DNA from: Paenibacillus tyrphae
GTDB lineage: Bacteria > Bacillota > Bacilli > Paenibacillales > NBRC-103111
Assembly: GCF_027925525.1 (NCBI RefSeq)
Contig: NZ_BSDJ01000006.1
Location: 186,001-250,000, forward strand
Direction of reading: 5' to 3'
Length of the DNA: 64,000 bases
Shown here: piece after piece, positions 62,336-64,000 of the stretch
Layout: every line of letters begins with the position of its first letter
Numbering within the stretch: the stretch's first letter is position 1
Translations under genes and position numbers: made by a program
Notes under the pieces: generated by a model
Seen by the model: the letters and a program-made list of their open reading frames with translations, nothing else
What the model was told of the DNA's origin: nothing
Database searches by the model: none

Positions 62336-62354
62336 TTACAGGGCGTTGGGTTTT
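62317..62354 (-). terminator. terminator overlapping the stop codon of the vWA gene
   Basis: Stem AAAACCCAAC/GTTGGGTTTT (62321-62330, 62345-62354) encloses the stop codon; on the - strand it is followed by T-rich sequence. Confidence 0.8.
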
Positions 62355-64000
62355 ACTTCTTTATACCGCAGCTCGATTTCCGTCAAATAGTCCTCGAACG
62401 TGATGTAAATTTTCTCGTTGTAGCCGATTGATTCCTTTTTGTTGCGGGGGATCGGCGTCCTGCCCTTTTCAATCGTGCAGCGCGTGTTGTGCCGCAGCAG
62501 GATCGTGCCGTTCTTCCCGGCTTCGATGATGATGTGCTCCGCCTCCGGCAGCGGCTCGTTGACGTCGAGGCTGGCGAACAGCTCGCGCAGGCTGATCTGC
62601 CGCTTCTCGAACGAAGCGAGAGGCCAGTACTTCACTGGAATGTCGCTGCCGCTCGCCGTATTGAGGAAGTATCCTTCCAGCCTTCCGGCAAAGCGCGGCT
62701 TCGGACGAAGCAGCCAATAGACGGCCCAAGCGCCCAGCAGCACGGCAAGCACGATGCCCGCGATGATCAAATAACGCTGCACGATGGAGTGAACGTTGAT
62801 GACGAGGTCCGAGGTGACGGAAGCTCCCTCATCGTCCGTTACCGTCATCGTCAAGACCGCTTTGCCGGCATGCATGGAAGAAACGGTTAGCGTATCGCCG
62901 TCCACAGCGAAGTCGGCCAGCTTGGCGTTGCTGTTGGACGCGATCGTATAGCTCAGCTTGTCCTGATTCACATCGCGAAAATAGTTCTTAAGATCTATTT
63001 CGGCGTCTCCGTCTTCCTTCGTCAGCTCGACGGCTCCGCTGCCGATCGCTTCGGGCGCTGTGTTCGCGATATCCAGCTCGCTGACCGCCGTCTCCCGGTA
63101 AAAATCAGGGCTGCTCATAAATACGCGGGCTTGATACTTGCCGGAGTGAGGGAAGACCGTCTGCACTTCGAAGCCGTTTCCGTTCAGCTTCATCGGCGTC
63201 CGTTCTTCCTTATTCGTCTGCAAATCTTTCACGATCAGCTCGGCCTTCATCGCTTGGTACACGTCGGCGTCGGCCAGCTTGGCTCCGTCCGCTTGGTGCA
63301 GCAGGAAGGCAGAGACGGTCGACGGGACGCCCTTAACTGGCTGGGCAAGCTCCATTCCAGCCTTTAAGCCGTAGTTGCCGAGCAGGCTGATTTTCACGAA
63401 ATCCCCGGGCCTAGCTTTGAATTTCAGCAGAAAGGCGCCTTTTTGCGGCTGGGGAATTTTGAGCAGCGAATATTTGTCCGATTTCACGAACCGGATGTTT
63501 TTCGAATTGTAATACAGATGCGTTTCGGCGATCGGATGCTCCGACAGCAGTACGATATTGGCTTCGTTCATGCTGCCGTTCGGAATGTTAACCGTCACTT
63601 CCTGCAGCTCCCCGGTGGCTGTGACAGCCGCGACGGGGACGAGTACGGAGCGGGTTTGCTTGGCGAAAATGTTGTTGAAAATTTCCGGCAAATCGCCCGC
63701 GCTTTCCGTGATGAACGACGTGCCTCCCGTCTTGGCGGCAATCGCTTCGAGCTGCGGCGCGTTGACCGAGCCGTCATGATTCAGCCCGACGGTGTAGATC
63801 GGGTAGCCCTTCGCCTGTGCCTCCGCGATTACACGCTCCACGTCTTTGTTCGAATCCTCGACCGATCTTCCCGTAAAAATAGGTCCAAAGTCCGTTCCGC
63901 CATCCGACAGCAGAATCATAAACGGACGTCCGCCGCCTTTTCCGCTCCCGACAAGCTCCGACCCTTTACTCAGCCCGAGGCCGAGATCCGTATAGCCGGA
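62336..64000 (-). CDS. vWA-domain membrane protein with FHA-like tail (5' end outside window)
   Basis: The visible 554 residues begin inside a von Willebrand A domain (YTDLGLGLSKGSELVG, FMILLSDGGTDFGPIF, YPIYTVGLNHDGSVNAPQLEAIAAKTGG). Extracytoplasmic beta domains follow, including a cadherin-like stretch (AEIDLKNYFRDVNQDKLSYTIASNSNA), then one membrane helix (YLIIAGIVLAVLLGAWAVYWLL) and a cytoplasmic tail with an FHA-like pattern (HIIIEAGKNGTILLRHNTRCTIEKG). With the convergent Ser/Thr kinase this suggests phospho-dependent signalling at the membrane. The open frame continues past position 64000, so the start is not seen. Confidence 0.85.
   Translation of the reverse strand, partial: SGYTDLGLGLSKGSELVGSGKGGGRPFMILLSDGGTDFGPIFTGRSVEDSNKDVERVIAEAQAKGYPIYTVGLNHDGSVNAPQLEAIAAKTGGTSFITESAGDLPEIFNNIFAKQTRSVLVPVAAVTATGELQEVTVNIPNGSMNEANIVLLSEHPIAETHLYYNSKNIRFVKSDKYSLLKIPQPQKGAFLLKFKARPGDFVKISLLGNYGLKAGMELAQPVKGVPSTVSAFLLHQADGAKLADADVYQAMKAELIVKDLQTNKEERTPMKLNGNGFEVQTVFPHSGKYQARVFMSSPDFYRETAVSELDIANTAPEAIGSGAVELTKEDGDAEIDLKNYFRDVNQDKLSYTIASNSNAKLADFAVDGDTLTVSSMHAGKAVLTMTVTDDEGASVTSDLVINVHSIVQRYLIIAGIVLAVLLGAWAVYWLLRPKPRFAGRLEGYFLNTASGSDIPVKYWPLASFEKRQISLRELFASLDVNEPLPEAEHIIIEAGKNGTILLRHNTRCTIEKGRTPIPRNKKESIGYNEKIYITFEDYLTEIELRYKEVKPNAL

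Overview
The window looks like chromosomal DNA of a Gram-positive Firmicute of the Paenibacillaceae, most likely Paenibacillus or a close relative. Evidence: moderately high GC in most genes, strong AGGAGG-type ribosome binding sites, PdxK, KBL and YmcC proteins of Bacillales type, a neutral protease with FN3 and chitin-binding modules, and the typical Paenibacillus sugar-uptake cassette (membrane-bound AraC sensor, two LplB/YtcP-like permeases, lipoprotein binding protein, Gfo/Idh/MocA dehydrogenase). No database search was possible; family names come from motifs and recalled homologues.

Layout. 0-6.7 kb: a shortened Old Yellow Enzyme, an XRE-cupin regulator divergent from tdh-kbl (threonine to glycine), a secreted GH18 protein and a phosphodiesterase-like hydrolase. 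6.7-9.1 kb: a truncated SMI1/KNR4 gene and an AT-rich two-gene operon (putative zinc protease and MerR regulator) behind a textbook MerR promoter. 9.6-16.4 kb: M24 peptidase, HAD phosphatase, MocR regulator, then a dienoyl-CoA reductase-like enzyme with an acyl-CoA ligase. 16.8-19.1 kb: secreted thermolysin-type protease. 19.2-27.2 kb: an AT-rich, probably imported segment with a ComP-like kinase, a small divergent gene, an acetyltransferase, an R2K-type ATP-grasp gene, a barstar-like gene, small membrane proteins and unknown genes. 27.2-31.3 kb: a broken lipoprotein gene and a two-gene WG/Sel1 unit. 31.3-38.7 kb: the carbohydrate ABC transporter locus. 38.9-39.9 kb: non-coding DNA rich in short repeats.

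39.9-48.0 kb is the most interesting region, an RNA-repair locus. Two WYL-domain regulators face away from an operon made of three tandem Y-RNA-like genes, a Ro60/Rsr protein (TROVE plus vWA), an RlaP-type nucleotidyltransferase, an unknown helical-repeat protein and the RNA ligase RtcB, closed by a strong terminator. The three RNAs share a 25-nt core and the same two-helix Ro-binding stem, supported by compensatory changes. The first RNA contains every position of a tRNA from 1 to 73, but circularly permuted: the 3' part (anticodon loop with CUU, variable loop, T arm, acceptor 3' strand) comes first, then a 3-nt linker, then the 5' part (acceptor 5' strand, D arm).

48.0-64.0 kb: an amidohydrolase and a very large GNAT fusion protein, a small DUF6884-like protein, a TetR/hydrolase operon with a clear palindromic operator, an ANT(4')-like aminoglycoside nucleotidyltransferase, a YmcC-like membrane protein divergent from an apparently leaderless TetR gene, pdxK, glxK, a MecA-N-type penicillin-binding protein, a Ser/Thr kinase, and a vWA membrane protein that runs off the right edge.
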